Assembly: GCF_022458865.1 (NCBI RefSeq)
Contig: NZ_JAJNMU010000029.1
Span: forward strand, 1 to 64,000
Length of the DNA: 64,000 nucleotides
Source: Paenibacillus periandrae
Lineage (GTDB): Bacteria; Bacillota; Bacilli; Paenibacillales; NBRC-103111
Direction of reading: 5' to 3'
The position numbers were made by a program, and so were the translations under genes. Of the stretch, positions 1-8,899 are shown piece after piece (position 1 is the first letter of the stretch; each line of letters opens with the position of its first letter). The notes below the pieces were generated by a model. The model was not told where the DNA came from. It did no database searches and saw nothing but the letters and a program-made list of their open reading frames with translations.

Positions 1-46
1 CTTTCATGGCCGTTGTCAGCTTTTCAATCTCTTCTTCATTTGTCAC
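1..46 (-). CDS. possible 5' end of a gene leaving the window
   Basis: A GTG at 46 opens a reading frame that stays open to the left edge and encodes MTNEEEIEKLTTAMK. A purine-rich GGCGGGG stretch lies a few bases upstream and could serve as ribosome site. Too little is visible to name a product; it could equally be chance coding. Confidence 0.3.
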   Translation of the reverse strand, partial: MTNEEEIEKLTTAMK

Positions 47-106
47 TTCGATCCCCGCCCTTTTCGGTTCATTACTATCTTTTACCCGATTAGGCGGTTC
101 TCAATT

Positions 107-580
107 TTATGAGTTCAATCTATATAGAATATTTAATAAGATATCATTGCTCTCTATACTTTCCTCAATAGAAATGGATAAAAACTTATTAGCTACAACG
201 ATAAAATCTGATTTACTTAATGATGACTGTGCCGCCAAAAGCTCTTTTGCATATCCTGATATTTTTCTGCCTTTTGCAATTATTTTTAGACGATCCTCCG
301 GAACGTTCCCCTTGGTATCTTGTCTAACCATTTCAATTTCTTCATCGTTGATAGGAATTTGGATATCTGAATCATTCTTAATTTCCAACTCCGTCTGATA
401 CCATCTGATTAAGGTAGTTTTATCACTCATATTGAGTACGTTCCTCTTATCTACCGCAATATAACAAAGTCCTGCTTTATCAGGTAAATAACGGTAGCTG
501 GTTGAACGGTATTCGACCCTTCCATGTAACGCTGGACAGAGAAAACTCTCCAGATTCTGCTTCAATTTGCTCCAGGTCAT
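107..580 (-). CDS. conserved hypothetical protein (SF0329-like)
   Basis: This 157-residue soluble protein starts with an ATG preceded by AGGAGG at good spacing. It has no signal peptide or membrane segment. The N-terminus (MTWSKLKQNLESFLCPAL followed by GRVEY.STSYRY) resembles a family of short uncharacterised bacterial proteins labelled SF0329 in databases; this is from memory of the pattern. The C-terminal half is charged and helical. It stands alone on the minus strand, separated by about 185 bases from the methyltransferase gene upstream. No function can be proposed. Confidence 0.75.
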   Translation of the reverse strand: MTWSKLKQNLESFLCPALHGRVEYRSTSYRYLPDKAGLCYIAVDKRNVLNMSDKTTLIRWYQTELEIKNDSDIQIPINDEEIEMVRQDTKGNVPEDRLKIIAKGRKISGYAKELLAAQSSLSKSDFIVVANKFLSISIEESIESNDILLNILYRLNS

Positions 581-766
581 GTAAACCTCCTACGTTCTAT
601 ATTATATTTACCTATTGAGGTATGTTTGATAAATGGCAATAACGCCGATTGCACCTATGCACAATCAGCGTCTACTCACCTTTTGATTTTCAGCAATTAT
701 AACATAAGCGGTCAGTTAGTTAAATGCGTTGTTCGAAAAGCTGATAGGCTCCCTCTTCTCGCAATT

Positions 767-1666
767 TTACAAATCTTCCCTCGTGTACATGCTCTGATCC
801 TTCAATCGAATCAATACCTTGCCAAAACGTCCGCTCTGCTGGACAACCACTTTGCCGGACGGATACGTTCGGTCCAAATAGTCAGCCACCTTTTTCAAAT
901 TACGATCATCTGCAGGCTGACCTTGACTGCGGAGCCAGTTCATTATTTCCTGCAATGCTGCTTCTCTGGAGAGTTCCATCGTTTTCGTTTCTCGCGTTAT
1001 CAGTGACTCATAGGAGTAGCCTTTGAGATAAAGCAAATGGAGCAAATAGCCCATTTCCATAGGTTTCTTTTTAAGTGTTGAACCGGTGACGATAGGCCAG
1101 ATTTCATTAAACAGACTATACTCTGTGGAATCCGCAGGCATACTGATGTAACAAAAATTACGCGCACAACGGATAATTTTTTCTACATTACCCCAATTAT
1201 AAATGACCGGACACATGGAGACAAAAACTAAATCGAAAGCATGACTCCAGCCCTTGGACTGCACGTCAATATCCTCAAAAGGTGTGGGTACAATATCTAC
1301 CTTGTTTTCGGTAAATTTTGCAGTGTTTTCACCCAATAGTTCGACCAACGGAAGAGAAGACTCTACGGCGGTTACACGGGCTCCACGTTCCGCAAACGGC
1401 ACTGTAAATACTCCTGAGGCAGCACCAATATCTAGCACAGAGGTGTTGTCGAATTGGACCCCTTGACCTTCAAGCCAGTTTATGATTCGTGTGGTTCGTT
1501 TCCTTCCCTCTTCATTAAATGACTGCTCGTTAAAAGACTTGGCTTTATAATCAAAAGCTTTGGCCGGTGTAATTCCGGCCTTGTTCATCTTGTTCATGAT
1601 GGAATCTCCATGGTTTTTCCATTCTTGTTCCCATAACTCTTCATTAAAGAAATCGTTCATGATCAT
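767..1666 (-). CDS. class I SAM-dependent methyltransferase
   Basis: The 299-residue protein carries the SAM-binding motif I of Rossmann methyltransferases (VLDIGAASGVFTVPFAERGA, about residues 78-97), followed by the acidic residue of motif II (TAVESS). The N-terminal ~75 residues are a helical cap and the C-terminal ~100 residues are charged. The start codon overlaps the stop of the upstream DHA2 pump by four bases (ATGA), so translation is probably coupled. The substrate is unknown; pairing with a drug pump suggests modification of a small toxic molecule or antibiotic, which is inference. Confidence 0.85.
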   Translation of the reverse strand: MIMNDFFNEELWEQEWKNHGDSIMNKMNKAGITPAKAFDYKAKSFNEQSFNEEGRKRTTRIINWLEGQGVQFDNTSVLDIGAASGVFTVPFAERGARVTAVESSLPLVELLGENTAKFTENKVDIVPTPFEDIDVQSKGWSHAFDLVFVSMCPVIYNWGNVEKIIRCARNFCYISMPADSTEYSLFNEIWPIVTGSTLKKKPMEMGYLLHLLYLKGYSYESLITRETKTMELSREAALQEIMNWLRSQGQPADDRNLKKVADYLDRTYPSGKVVVQQSGRFGKVLIRLKDQSMYTREDL

Positions 1667-3132
1667 ACCTCACCTTTCATTTTTGTTTCTGGGGATTTCA
1701 CTTTGCGGAGGAACAAACCGAGAATAAGTGCACCAAGCGCGATGACAACGCCGACCCAGAACGCGTTATTAATGCCGTTTGCAAGCGCTTTGACTATTTC
1801 CCCAGGAGACTGGGGGTCGCTCGACCCACTCAAGTAATTTTTCTGTCCATTGGACATGATACTGATGTACAAGGCAGTGCCGATCGCACCGGCTACCTGC
1901 AACAGCGTGTTTAAGATCGCCGTACCGTGCGGATACAGCTGACGCGGCAGCTGGTTGAGTCCAGCTGTCTGTGCGGGCATCATCACCAGCGAGACACCGA
2001 TCATCATCGCAATGTACACGGTGACTAGAAAACCGGTGCTTGACGCTTCGTCGAACTGGGTTAACAGCCACAACGAGAAGAACACAATGACAAGTCCGGG
2101 GATGACAAGCACACGCAGTCCGAATTTATCGAACAGCTTTCCAGCCACCGGAGCCATGATCCCGTTCACAATCCCTCCAGGAAGCAGAATCAAGCCTGAT
2201 TTGAACGCCGTCAACAGCAGCACTCCCTGCATAAACAACGGCAGCATGATTGCTGTCGAGAAAAAAGTCATCATAAGCATGACGAGCAGCACTGCGACAA
2301 GCGAAAATAACGGATACCGAAATGCCCGCATATCCATGACGGGTATCTTTAATAACAGCTGCCGCCAGACGAACAATATCAAGGCAGTACCGCTCGCCAC
2401 AATCGTCCAGATCACCTCCGGCTCTGACCAACCGTGTTCCCCGGCCTTGCTGAACCCATATACAATTCCACCGAAACCGATCGTCGAGAGCCCGATGGAT
2501 AACAGGTCAACTCGCGGTTTCGTAATGTCCGACACATTCTTCAGAACGGCGGCTCCGACGATAATTGAGATCAGTGCCAATGGCAACACAAGATAGAACA
2601 GCCAGCGCCACGATAGCCCGTCAACGATCAAACCCGAAATGGTCGGGCCAATCGCCGGCGCAAACATAACGACGAGTCCGAACATCCCCATCGCGCCTCC
2701 CCGCTTTTCAGGAGGGTACATAACCATGATGGTGTTCATTGTAAGCGGCATCAGCATGCCGGTGCCTATTGCTTGAATAATCCGTCCGACCAGCAGCACG
2801 CCGAATTCCGGCGCAAACGCCGAGCTGACCGTACCGACTAAGAACAAGCCCATCGCGGAAAGAAACATTTGCCGGGTTGTGAACCATTGCTGCAATACCG
2901 CTGTCACCGGAACAAGCACGCCGACGACGAGCATGTAGCCGGTAGCCAGCCATTGAGCCGTCGCCGCAGACACTCCGAACGATTTCATCAGTTCGGGGAG
3001 GGCATTTCCCATTAGTGTCTCGTTTAAAGCGGCAACGAACATTCCGAGTATAAGCGCAAACATGATCGGACCTCGCTTCAGGTTTTTAAAATCGATCGTC
3101 GCTGACGCCGCGTTTGTATCCGATGTATTCAT
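1663..3132 (-). CDS. DHA2-type MFS multidrug efflux transporter
   Basis: A proton-driven drug exporter of the DHA2 (EmrB/QacA-like, 14 membrane helices) family, about 489 residues. Visible signatures are the first-helix motif ALNETLMGNALP, the motif-A-like region after helix 2, and the motif-C sequence GPTISGLIVDGLSWRW. The ATG at 3132 is preferred because AGGAG lies 11 bases upstream; an ATG at 3153 is in frame but has no ribosome site. It sits 21-42 bases after the flavoprotein gene and overlaps the methyltransferase gene, so the genes form one operon. The substrate cannot be told from sequence. Confidence 0.9.
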   Translation of the reverse strand: MNTSDTNAASATIDFKNLKRGPIMFALILGMFVAALNETLMGNALPELMKSFGVSAATAQWLATGYMLVVGVLVPVTAVLQQWFTTRQMFLSAMGLFLVGTVSSAFAPEFGVLLVGRIIQAIGTGMLMPLTMNTIMVMYPPEKRGGAMGMFGLVVMFAPAIGPTISGLIVDGLSWRWLFYLVLPLALISIIVGAAVLKNVSDITKPRVDLLSIGLSTIGFGGIVYGFSKAGEHGWSEPEVIWTIVASGTALILFVWRQLLLKIPVMDMRAFRYPLFSLVAVLLVMLMMTFFSTAIMLPLFMQGVLLLTAFKSGLILLPGGIVNGIMAPVAGKLFDKFGLRVLVIPGLVIVFFSLWLLTQFDEASSTGFLVTVYIAMMIGVSLVMMPAQTAGLNQLPRQLYPHGTAILNTLLQVAGAIGTALYISIMSNGQKNYLSGSSDPQSPGEIVKALANGINNAFWVGVVIALGALILGLFLRKVKSPETKMKGEV

Positions 3133-3174
3133 CGTTTCATCAACTCCTGACATTAAGTAATAGTAATCCGGGCC

Positions 3175-4101
3175 TCAAAAATGTTCATCCGTTTTCCAAG
3201 CCTCTACATTCAGTTCATTGTTTATGGTTGCGGCGGCCAATGCGCCCATAGAAGCCGCTGCAATAGCTTGATGCATTCGCGATGCTGCATCCCCGGCGCT
3301 ATAGACGCCCCTAATGTTCGTTTTCCCCACGATATCGACAACAACCTTTCCCATCTCCGCAATATGGCATCCGATGGCTTTCGGTAAGTCAGATCCTATA
3401 ACCAGATCTGGTTTGAAAAAAATCCCTCTGCAAGGAATCGTCGTACCGTCTTCAAGAACTACCTGCCGCACGATCCCGTCTTGGGAGTCAATATACTGAA
3501 TAGGCGAGTCGAACAAAGGTACTTGATTGAGCTGGAGCTCCTCGCGTTGAGCATCCGTAAGCTCATCAGGACCGTTCGTGCAGATGGTAAAACGGTCCGT
3601 CCAGCCTGATATCAATGGAGCGAAGTGCATAAGCTCTTCTCCTTGATTAATGACGACAAGCCGCTCGTCTCTTAATTCCCAGCCATCGCAATACGGGCAT
3701 ACAAAGGCGCTTTGCCCATAGACCTCCGCCAGCCCAGGAATGTCCAGTGGCCGATCTCTCATTCCAACGGCAAATAACAGCTTTTTGCTTGTATAATTAT
3801 GTCCCAATGCAGTCGTAATTTGAAAATGTCCATCCGTTCCCGCAATCGACAAGGCTGTATCCGCGACGAAAAACACGGAGGGATAGGCGCTAATCTCTTC
3901 CTTCGCTATTTTCCGAAATTCACTAGGACTTATTCCGTCGCGAGTTAGAAATCCGTGGGTTTCGCGAGTCACCGCGTTGCGAGGACGGCCTTCATCAATC
4001 ACGGCTACAGTTTTCCTCGCCCTCCCCAGCACAAGGGCAGCGTTCAACCCTGCGGGGCCTCCGCCAATAATCACCACATCGAGATGTTGTCTTTTCGTCA
4101 T
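3175..4101 (-). CDS. thioredoxin-reductase-like NAD(P)/FAD oxidoreductase
   Basis: A class II pyridine nucleotide-disulfide oxidoreductase of about 308 residues, the length of thioredoxin reductase. The FAD-binding fold opens with VVIIGGGPAGLNAALVLGRA, and a redox CPYC pair sits in FVCPYCDGWEL, followed by the NAD(P)-binding region and a final FAD motif (GVYSAGDAASRMHQ). AAGGA precedes the ATG at 4101 by eight bases. It lies between an Rrf2-type regulator and an efflux pump. Rrf2 proteins often sense redox or Fe-S state, so a thiol or redox defence role is plausible. The electron acceptor is unknown, and true TrxB function is not implied. Confidence 0.85.
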   Translation of the reverse strand: MTKRQHLDVVIIGGGPAGLNAALVLGRARKTVAVIDEGRPRNAVTRETHGFLTRDGISPSEFRKIAKEEISAYPSVFFVADTALSIAGTDGHFQITTALGHNYTSKKLLFAVGMRDRPLDIPGLAEVYGQSAFVCPYCDGWELRDERLVVINQGEELMHFAPLISGWTDRFTICTNGPDELTDAQREELQLNQVPLFDSPIQYIDSQDGIVRQVVLEDGTTIPCRGIFFKPDLVIGSDLPKAIGCHIAEMGKVVVDIVGKTNIRGVYSAGDAASRMHQAIAAASMGALAAATINNELNVEAWKTDEHF

Positions 4102-4155
4102 TATTACCATCCTTTATAGACCTTTTATGTCCTTAATTAGAGTGCAAAAAGCAAA

Positions 4156-4421
4156 TCACTTCTTGTTTAGCTCAATCACTTGAATCACATCAAGAAAAGT
4201 AATCTGTTCGGCCGTTCTTGCCAGCTCGTAACCGCCGTTCGCTCCCGGTACCGCACGTACGATTCCATCATGACTCAACTTGGACATGATTTTGGATAAA
4301 TAGCTTTCAGAAACGCCAAGTGTCACAGATAATTCCTTGATTCCAACATTGTTGCGACGATCCGAGTGACCCAAATGAAGTAAGGCGTGTAGAGCGTAAT
4401 CTGTACTTTAGAAAACTGCAT
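4156..4421 (-). pseudogene. Rrf2-family regulator with N-terminal frameshift
   Basis: The segment from the ATG at 4374 encodes 72 residues with the Rrf2 winged helix (IKELSVTLGVSESYLSKIMSKL) and the wing PGANGGYELARTAEQITFLDVI. The proper start is further upstream. An ATG at 4421, preceded by GGAGGG, reads MQFSK, and the sequence then continues as TDYALHALLHLGHSDRR in the next frame, exactly the usual Rrf2 N-terminus. One base is missing around 4405-4408. The C-terminus also stops early, without the cysteine region of many Rrf2 proteins. It heads the operon that holds the flavoprotein and pump. A sequencing error cannot be excluded. Confidence 0.75.
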
Positions 4422-4444
4422 GGTCCCTCCTTCCTTCCTAAATA

Positions 4445-4470
4445 TAACGCTATTATGGACCCGCGTTATC
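4445..4470. promoter_or_regulatory. candidate operator upstream of the Rrf2 gene
   Basis: An inverted repeat with 7-base arms (ATAACGC and GCGTTAT, 12 bases apart) lies 24-49 bases upstream of the Rrf2 start, where an autoregulatory site would be expected. The pairing with the neighbouring regulator is inferred from position only. Confidence 0.4.
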
Positions 4471-4683
4471 TATAATAATCGAATCAACTTCAATTTGCAA
4501 TGACTTTTTTAGTCGAAAATCTGCTATTTACCATCTTATAACGGCATGGCATCAGCGTAGCTATCACGTTTTAATTCGAAATGGAGGTTGAATAACGGTT
4601 TGCATGGGTGAAAGAACCCGGACTGTTGGGGCTTATAGTAAGAAAAACGCCAAGTCGGTGACATGCGAAGGCTTAGCGTATAT

Positions 4684-5432
4684 TCAAGCACACACAGCCA
4701 GTCGCCGCCGTGATACCCACTGGTCTCCCATCCTTCCGATATGCTTAAATGCGATGGGGCGCGGATTGATGCTTTCCCTCCCATACGTCATAGCGAAGGC
4801 AATATCCCACTGCCGAACAGGATATTGGCACTGGAAGTTATGGCAAATATCCTCGTAGCGACGGATTGGATATTTGTCAGGAATCCTAGCTCTCAGCTCA
4901 GGCAAAGGTGTACGCTCCCATGGAGCGAATGCGATGCCGCCAAGCCATTCCGGCTCCTCGGATACCTTCGTATAAAAAGTTTCCAGCCAGTCATAAGCAA
5001 GCTCGCTTTTCATAATCTGTGGTGCCAGCCAAATCCTCGCTTGTGGATGGTATTGAAGAAGAATCTCTGCCACCTGCCCCGACCATTGAAACAGCAAGTC
5101 CGCTTCAACATCACCAGGATCCCCTCCAGGTATTAAAATGGAGTGAATATGGGGTAACTTACTAAAGATTTCTTCCCGTTCTGCGAGCTCCGCACGTATC
5201 GTTTCCAAATCGGAATAATCTTCTGCCATATTCGGATACCAAACCCACGTATCCAATCCGTAGGAGGTCAATGATCTGCGAAAGGCTTATCATCATCTGT
5301 AAGAGATCAACCTTGAGAAAGCGTAACGCTGCTTCTTTTTGCGATTTCATCGATTAACACTTCCGTTGCTTTTGCTTCCCTTTTGGAAGCGTTTTCAATC
5401 GACAAAATCACCGCTTTGGAAAGATCTAACAT
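4684..5432 (-). pseudogene. decayed glycoside-hydrolase-like gene
   Basis: Two fragments of one gene remain. The first (5307-5432) reads as a start of an alpha-glucuronidase-like N-terminal domain (ASKREAKATEVLIDEIAKRS) and stops after 41 codons. The second (4684-5271), in another frame, has SYGLDTWVWYPNMAEDY, ILIPGGDPGD and the WLAPQ stretch, as in the TIM-barrel part of large glycoside-hydrolase-like proteins. The intervening barrel segment is missing, so an internal deletion and frameshift are likely; the C-terminus is lost as well. It follows the aldolase gene directly and was probably the last enzyme of the sugar-acid operon. The exact GH family is uncertain. Confidence 0.6.
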
Positions 5433-5456
5433 CTCTTAATTCATCTCCCGGTTTGT

Positions 5457-6278
5457 TTAAATATGGATTTTTGTTTCATTTATAGTTCCTGATCCGGAAT
5501 GATCTCCCAAAGCGTCTTTAATTAATTGAATCTCCCGGGACATATTAGTGGAAAATGCTGTCATATCAGAAGCATGGATTAACAGATTCATTCCTTCTTT
5601 GGCCCAGGCAATCTCTTGGTCGACTCCGAAAAAGTAATGGATACCTGCTGCCACACCGGCTGACCTCGCTTTTTGAATAATCAGCTGAACAGCTTCCGTA
5701 AATTGAGGATGGCCGTACTGCTCAGGTATGCCAAGGCTGCACGATAGGTCATGTGGGCCAATTACTACGGCATCCAGCTCTGGTACAGCAAGAATTTCAT
5801 CCAGCGCATCCAACGCGGGCTTGCTTTCTATATTGACTAGAAGAAGATTTTCTTCGTTGTATGCTTGTAGATAATCAGCCAGCAACGGCTCCGGGAATTC
5901 CTTGCCGTCCATAATATCGCGCAGCTTTTGGCCCTTCAAGGGGCGAAACTTCACTGCAGCACGTAGAGCCTGAACCTGCTCGGCCGTTTCGATATAGGGA
6001 GCAAGAATCCCGCAAGCGCCGCCATCCAATGCCATGCTGGCTTGGTAAGGATCGGGGCATGGAATGCGCACAACAGGCGCCAAATTCATGGCCCTGTAGG
6101 TACGGCACATCCATGACAGCTGCTCTCTGTCCAATGGCATATGCTCTGCATCCAGAAATACAAAATCAAGGCCTAGCTTCGCTACCTCCAACGGCCAACG
6201 TGGAGAATTCGAAATAATTAAGGTTCCGTACACTCTTTCACCGTTCTTCAAACTTTTCGCCATTTCCTTACCGTTCAT
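5457..6278 (-). CDS. HpcH/HpaI-family aldolase
   Basis: A 273-residue class II pyruvate aldolase-type TIM barrel, as in 2-keto-3-deoxyglucarate and HpcH aldolases. These cleave 2-keto-3-deoxy sugar acids to pyruvate or a hydroxypyruvate-type product plus an aldehyde. Signatures are FVFLDAEHMPLD with the catalytic-type histidine (H46), VVRIPCPDPYQASMALDGGA, and the metal-binding region VNIESKPALDALDEIL followed by VVIGPHDLS. A GGAAGGGG site precedes the ATG. It follows the IclR regulator by 17 bases and comes after the dehydratase whose product it could cleave. The precise substrate is inferred only from the cluster. Confidence 0.85.
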   Translation of the reverse strand: MNGKEMAKSLKNGERVYGTLIISNSPRWPLEVAKLGLDFVFLDAEHMPLDREQLSWMCRTYRAMNLAPVVRIPCPDPYQASMALDGGACGILAPYIETAEQVQALRAAVKFRPLKGQKLRDIMDGKEFPEPLLADYLQAYNEENLLLVNIESKPALDALDEILAVPELDAVVIGPHDLSCSLGIPEQYGHPQFTEAVQLIIQKARSAGVAAGIHYFFGVDQEIAWAKEGMNLLIHASDMTAFSTNMSREIQLIKDALGDHSGSGTINETKIHI

Positions 6279-6294
6279 TGTATAACCCCTTCCT

Positions 6295-7077
6295 TCACAG
6301 AAAATTAGCTTTGTGCCGGTAGCCCAGCTCCGAAGAAATAGTTGCTGCGGTTTCCTTAACTTGCCCCCCGATTCGCTCGAAGCTGTCCTCCGGCAAATCC
6401 CTGCTTAATGCAATAATGCTGATACCCCATTTAATCTGGCCGGTAAAATTGTACACCGGGGCTCCAATACAGCGGATACCTTTTTCAAACTGCTCATCCT
6501 CCGTTGAATATCCCAGCTTGCGTGCTGTACGAATATCCTCCAAAATCTGCTCAGTTGTTACATGTGATTTGTCTGTCAGCTTGACCGGCACATGCTTCTG
6601 CAGAGACAAAATAATTTCTTCATCTGTCATTCCGATCCCCAAGGCTTTACCGGCTGAGGATAAATAAAACGGTATCGCCTGACCTACATAAGTAGCAAAT
6701 CTGACAAATGAATGATCTTCAATCTTGTCGATAAATATCGATTTCCCGTCAATTAAAACTGCAAGATGAGCGCTGAAGGGAGTATCTTGAATTAATCTGC
6801 GCAAATGGGGTCTTGCTATGCCGACAATATCCACATTTTTGTAATAGCCCATACCCCAATGGAAGACAGCACTGGAAAGCCGGTATTTTCCCTGATCCGT
6901 TCGTTCGATAATACCATTGTTCTCCAATGTACTGAGAATCACGAATGTAGAGGACTTAGGAAGATTTAATTGCTTGTAGATCTCATTAATACCTATTTCA
7001 TGATCGGTTAGCAGGTTAAGAATCGCGATTGTTTTCTCAACAGCTGGTACCGAGTAGCTTGTTTTTTCTTCTTTCAA
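6295..7077 (-). CDS. IclR-family transcriptional regulator
   Basis: A two-domain regulator of about 260 residues: an N-terminal winged helix (SYSVPAVEKTIAILNLL, then IYKQLNLPKSSTFVILSTLE) and a C-terminal effector-binding GAF-like domain (GYSTEDEQFEKGIRCIGAPV). The start is probably the TTG at 7077, with GGAGG eight bases upstream; the ATG at 7092 lies on that same ribosome site and has none of its own. It sits between the dehydratase and the aldolase, and probably senses a sugar-acid intermediate of the cluster. Confidence 0.85.
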   Translation of the reverse strand: MKEEKTSYSVPAVEKTIAILNLLTDHEIGINEIYKQLNLPKSSTFVILSTLENNGIIERTDQGKYRLSSAVFHWGMGYYKNVDIVGIARPHLRRLIQDTPFSAHLAVLIDGKSIFIDKIEDHSFVRFATYVGQAIPFYLSSAGKALGIGMTDEEIILSLQKHVPVKLTDKSHVTTEQILEDIRTARKLGYSTEDEQFEKGIRCIGAPVYNFTGQIKWGISIIALSRDLPEDSFERIGGQVKETAATISSELGYRHKANFL

Positions 7078-7136
7078 GGGATATTCCTCCATAGCTTGTT
7101 CTGCTTATCATCTCCTTTAACTGTAGTCTGTTTTCA

Positions 7137-7146
7137 ACGAATTCGT
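7137..7146. promoter_or_regulatory. possible IclR operator palindrome
   Basis: A perfect palindrome ACGAATTCGT lies 60-70 bases upstream of the IclR start codon, overlapping TTGACG and TTGAAA elements that could be a -35 box. Position suggests autoregulation, but a 10-base palindrome is weak evidence. Confidence 0.25.
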
Positions 7147-7169
7147 CAAGTATGCCTAATTTGACGCTA

Positions 7170-8894
7170 TCACCCTCTTCCAACGACCGGAGGCACAAAG
7201 GCGGCTTCTGTCTTGTTGTTCGGACGCAGAAAATCTAGATCACATCCCTCATGCGCCTGCAGCACATGATCGGCAAAGAGGCGTAGATAACCCCTTACGT
7301 GCCGCCGGGGTAACGGACTACTTTGCTGTAACCGGGATGTTATTTCTTCAGCAGACACATCCAGCCGAAGTGTTCCCGAGGCGATATCCAAGTCAATCCA
7401 ATCTCCGTTCTGCACAACGGCAAGCGGACCCCGAACGGCCGCTTCAGGAGATACATGGAGGATAACTGTACCGTAGCTTGTGCCGCTCATCCTTGCATCG
7501 CTGATCCGCACCATGTCACGTACCCCTTGACGAAGCAGCTTTTGCGGAATCGGAATGGCTCCCCATTCTGGCATGCCTTCAGCTGCTGGCCCGCAATTAC
7601 GCAGGATGAGTACCGAGTCACGGTCCACCTCCAAATCATCACGGTCAATTTGCTCCATCATCTGCTCATAACCATCAAAAACAACAGCTCTTCCCCGGTG
7701 CTTTTGCAATGCCTCACTGCTGGCCGACCTCTTCATAATGGCACCGTGCGGTGCCAGATTCCCCTTTAAGACCGCTATACCAGATTCTCTCCTGTACGGC
7801 GCCTCCAAGTCAGTGATGACGTTGCCTAATCTAACAGCAGCGGTTTTGTATTGTTCCCGGACGGTCGTACCAAGTGCAGTTAAGCAGTTATCCTCCAGCA
7901 GCGGCAATAGCCGTGAAATTACCGGGCCTAATCCTCCGGCAGCATAAAAGTCATCCATGTTATATTCACCGCTTGGCTGAAGATTAACGATTAAAGGTAT
8001 ATCCGCTGACAATTCTGCAAATTCATCCAAACCAATATGGATTCCCAGTCTTCCCGCTATGGCAATCAAATGAATGACTGCATTCGTCGATCCTCCAAGT
8101 GCTGCCAGCAGCTTGATTGCATTGCGGAACGCGGCTTCTGTCATCAAGCGGGAAGGAATTAATTGCTCCCGAACCATCTCCACGATCCGCTTCCCTGTCA
8201 GCTCTGCAGCATGTTTGCGCCCGGCATGGGCCGCTGGAATTGCCGCTGTGCCTGGAAGCATCATACCGAGCATTTCCGAGATGCTTTTCATCGTAGAAGC
8301 CGTGCCCATAACGGGACACCCTCCTTGCGAGCAGGATATACAAGCTTCCAGCTCCTGCAGATCTTCGTCATTGTACAAACCCGCTTTGTAATCATCCATA
8401 AACGACCATAGGTCTGTTCCATAATTAATCTTTTTCTCTCTAAAATACGAGGAAGAACGATGTCCGGCAGCCAGCTGAAGGGCAGGCAAATCGCAGCTGG
8501 CTGCACCCATTAACTGGGCTGGTGTTGTTTTATCGCATTCACACAGCAGAACAACTCCGTCCAGAGGCAGCGAACGAATCGTTTCTTCCACATCCATCGC
8601 CATCAGATTGCGGTAAGGAAGATCGGAAGGTTTCATGAAATCAGCCGGCGTACTGATCGTATGCAGCTCTACCGGGTATCCTCCCGCCAATAATACGCCT
8701 CTTTTCACAAACTCGACCAGTTCCTTATGAGGTGCATTGCAGCTATTCAAATCGTTCCAGGAATTGAATATTCCGATAATAGGCTTACCTATAAACGAAA
8801 CGGGAATGTTCCCGTTGGCTCGCATCGCAGAACGATGCTGAAACCGGGTTTCCGGCGAAGGATGTTCGAACCATTGTGCACTTCGCAATTGCAT
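7170..8894 (-). CDS. IlvD/Edd-family sugar-acid dehydratase
   Basis: A 574-residue Fe-S dehydratase related to L-arabinonate, D-xylonate and gluconate dehydratases. It would convert a sugar acid to its 2-keto-3-deoxy form. The three expected cluster cysteines are visible: C52 (NSCNAPH), C120 (CECDKTTPA) and C193 (GGCPVMGTAS). Further motifs are STNAVIHLIAIAG and DARMSGTSYG. The ATG at 8894 has AAGGG eight bases upstream. In-frame GTG and ATG codons at 8903 and 8900 overlap the epimerase stop. Its divergence from the branched-chain IlvD at 38.9 kb and its operon position favour the sugar-acid role. Confidence 0.88.
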   Translation of the reverse strand: MQLRSAQWFEHPSPETRFQHRSAMRANGNIPVSFIGKPIIGIFNSWNDLNSCNAPHKELVEFVKRGVLLAGGYPVELHTISTPADFMKPSDLPYRNLMAMDVEETIRSLPLDGVVLLCECDKTTPAQLMGAASCDLPALQLAAGHRSSSYFREKKINYGTDLWSFMDDYKAGLYNDEDLQELEACISCSQGGCPVMGTASTMKSISEMLGMMLPGTAAIPAAHAGRKHAAELTGKRIVEMVREQLIPSRLMTEAAFRNAIKLLAALGGSTNAVIHLIAIAGRLGIHIGLDEFAELSADIPLIVNLQPSGEYNMDDFYAAGGLGPVISRLLPLLEDNCLTALGTTVREQYKTAAVRLGNVITDLEAPYRRESGIAVLKGNLAPHGAIMKRSASSEALQKHRGRAVVFDGYEQMMEQIDRDDLEVDRDSVLILRNCGPAAEGMPEWGAIPIPQKLLRQGVRDMVRISDARMSGTSYGTVILHVSPEAAVRGPLAVVQNGDWIDLDIASGTLRLDVSAEEITSRLQQSSPLPRRHVRGYLRLFADHVLQAHEGCDLDFLRPNNKTEAAFVPPVVGRG

Positions 8895-8899
8895 GGTCA

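Noticed and set aside
1955..2596. A 213-codon plus-strand frame opposite the DHA2 gene.
   Set aside because: Antisense shadow; it lacks start signals and membrane-protein coding on the other strand explains the openness.
4536..4784. An 82-codon minus-strand frame past the glycoside-hydrolase-like fragment.
   Set aside because: No ribosome site and no family pattern; it overlaps the fragment in another frame and looks like chance.
5384..5397. A catabolite repression (cre-like) match TGAAAACGCTTCCA on the minus strand.
   Set aside because: It fits the consensus but lies inside the coding part of the decayed glycoside-hydrolase-like gene, far from a promoter; a chance match is likely.
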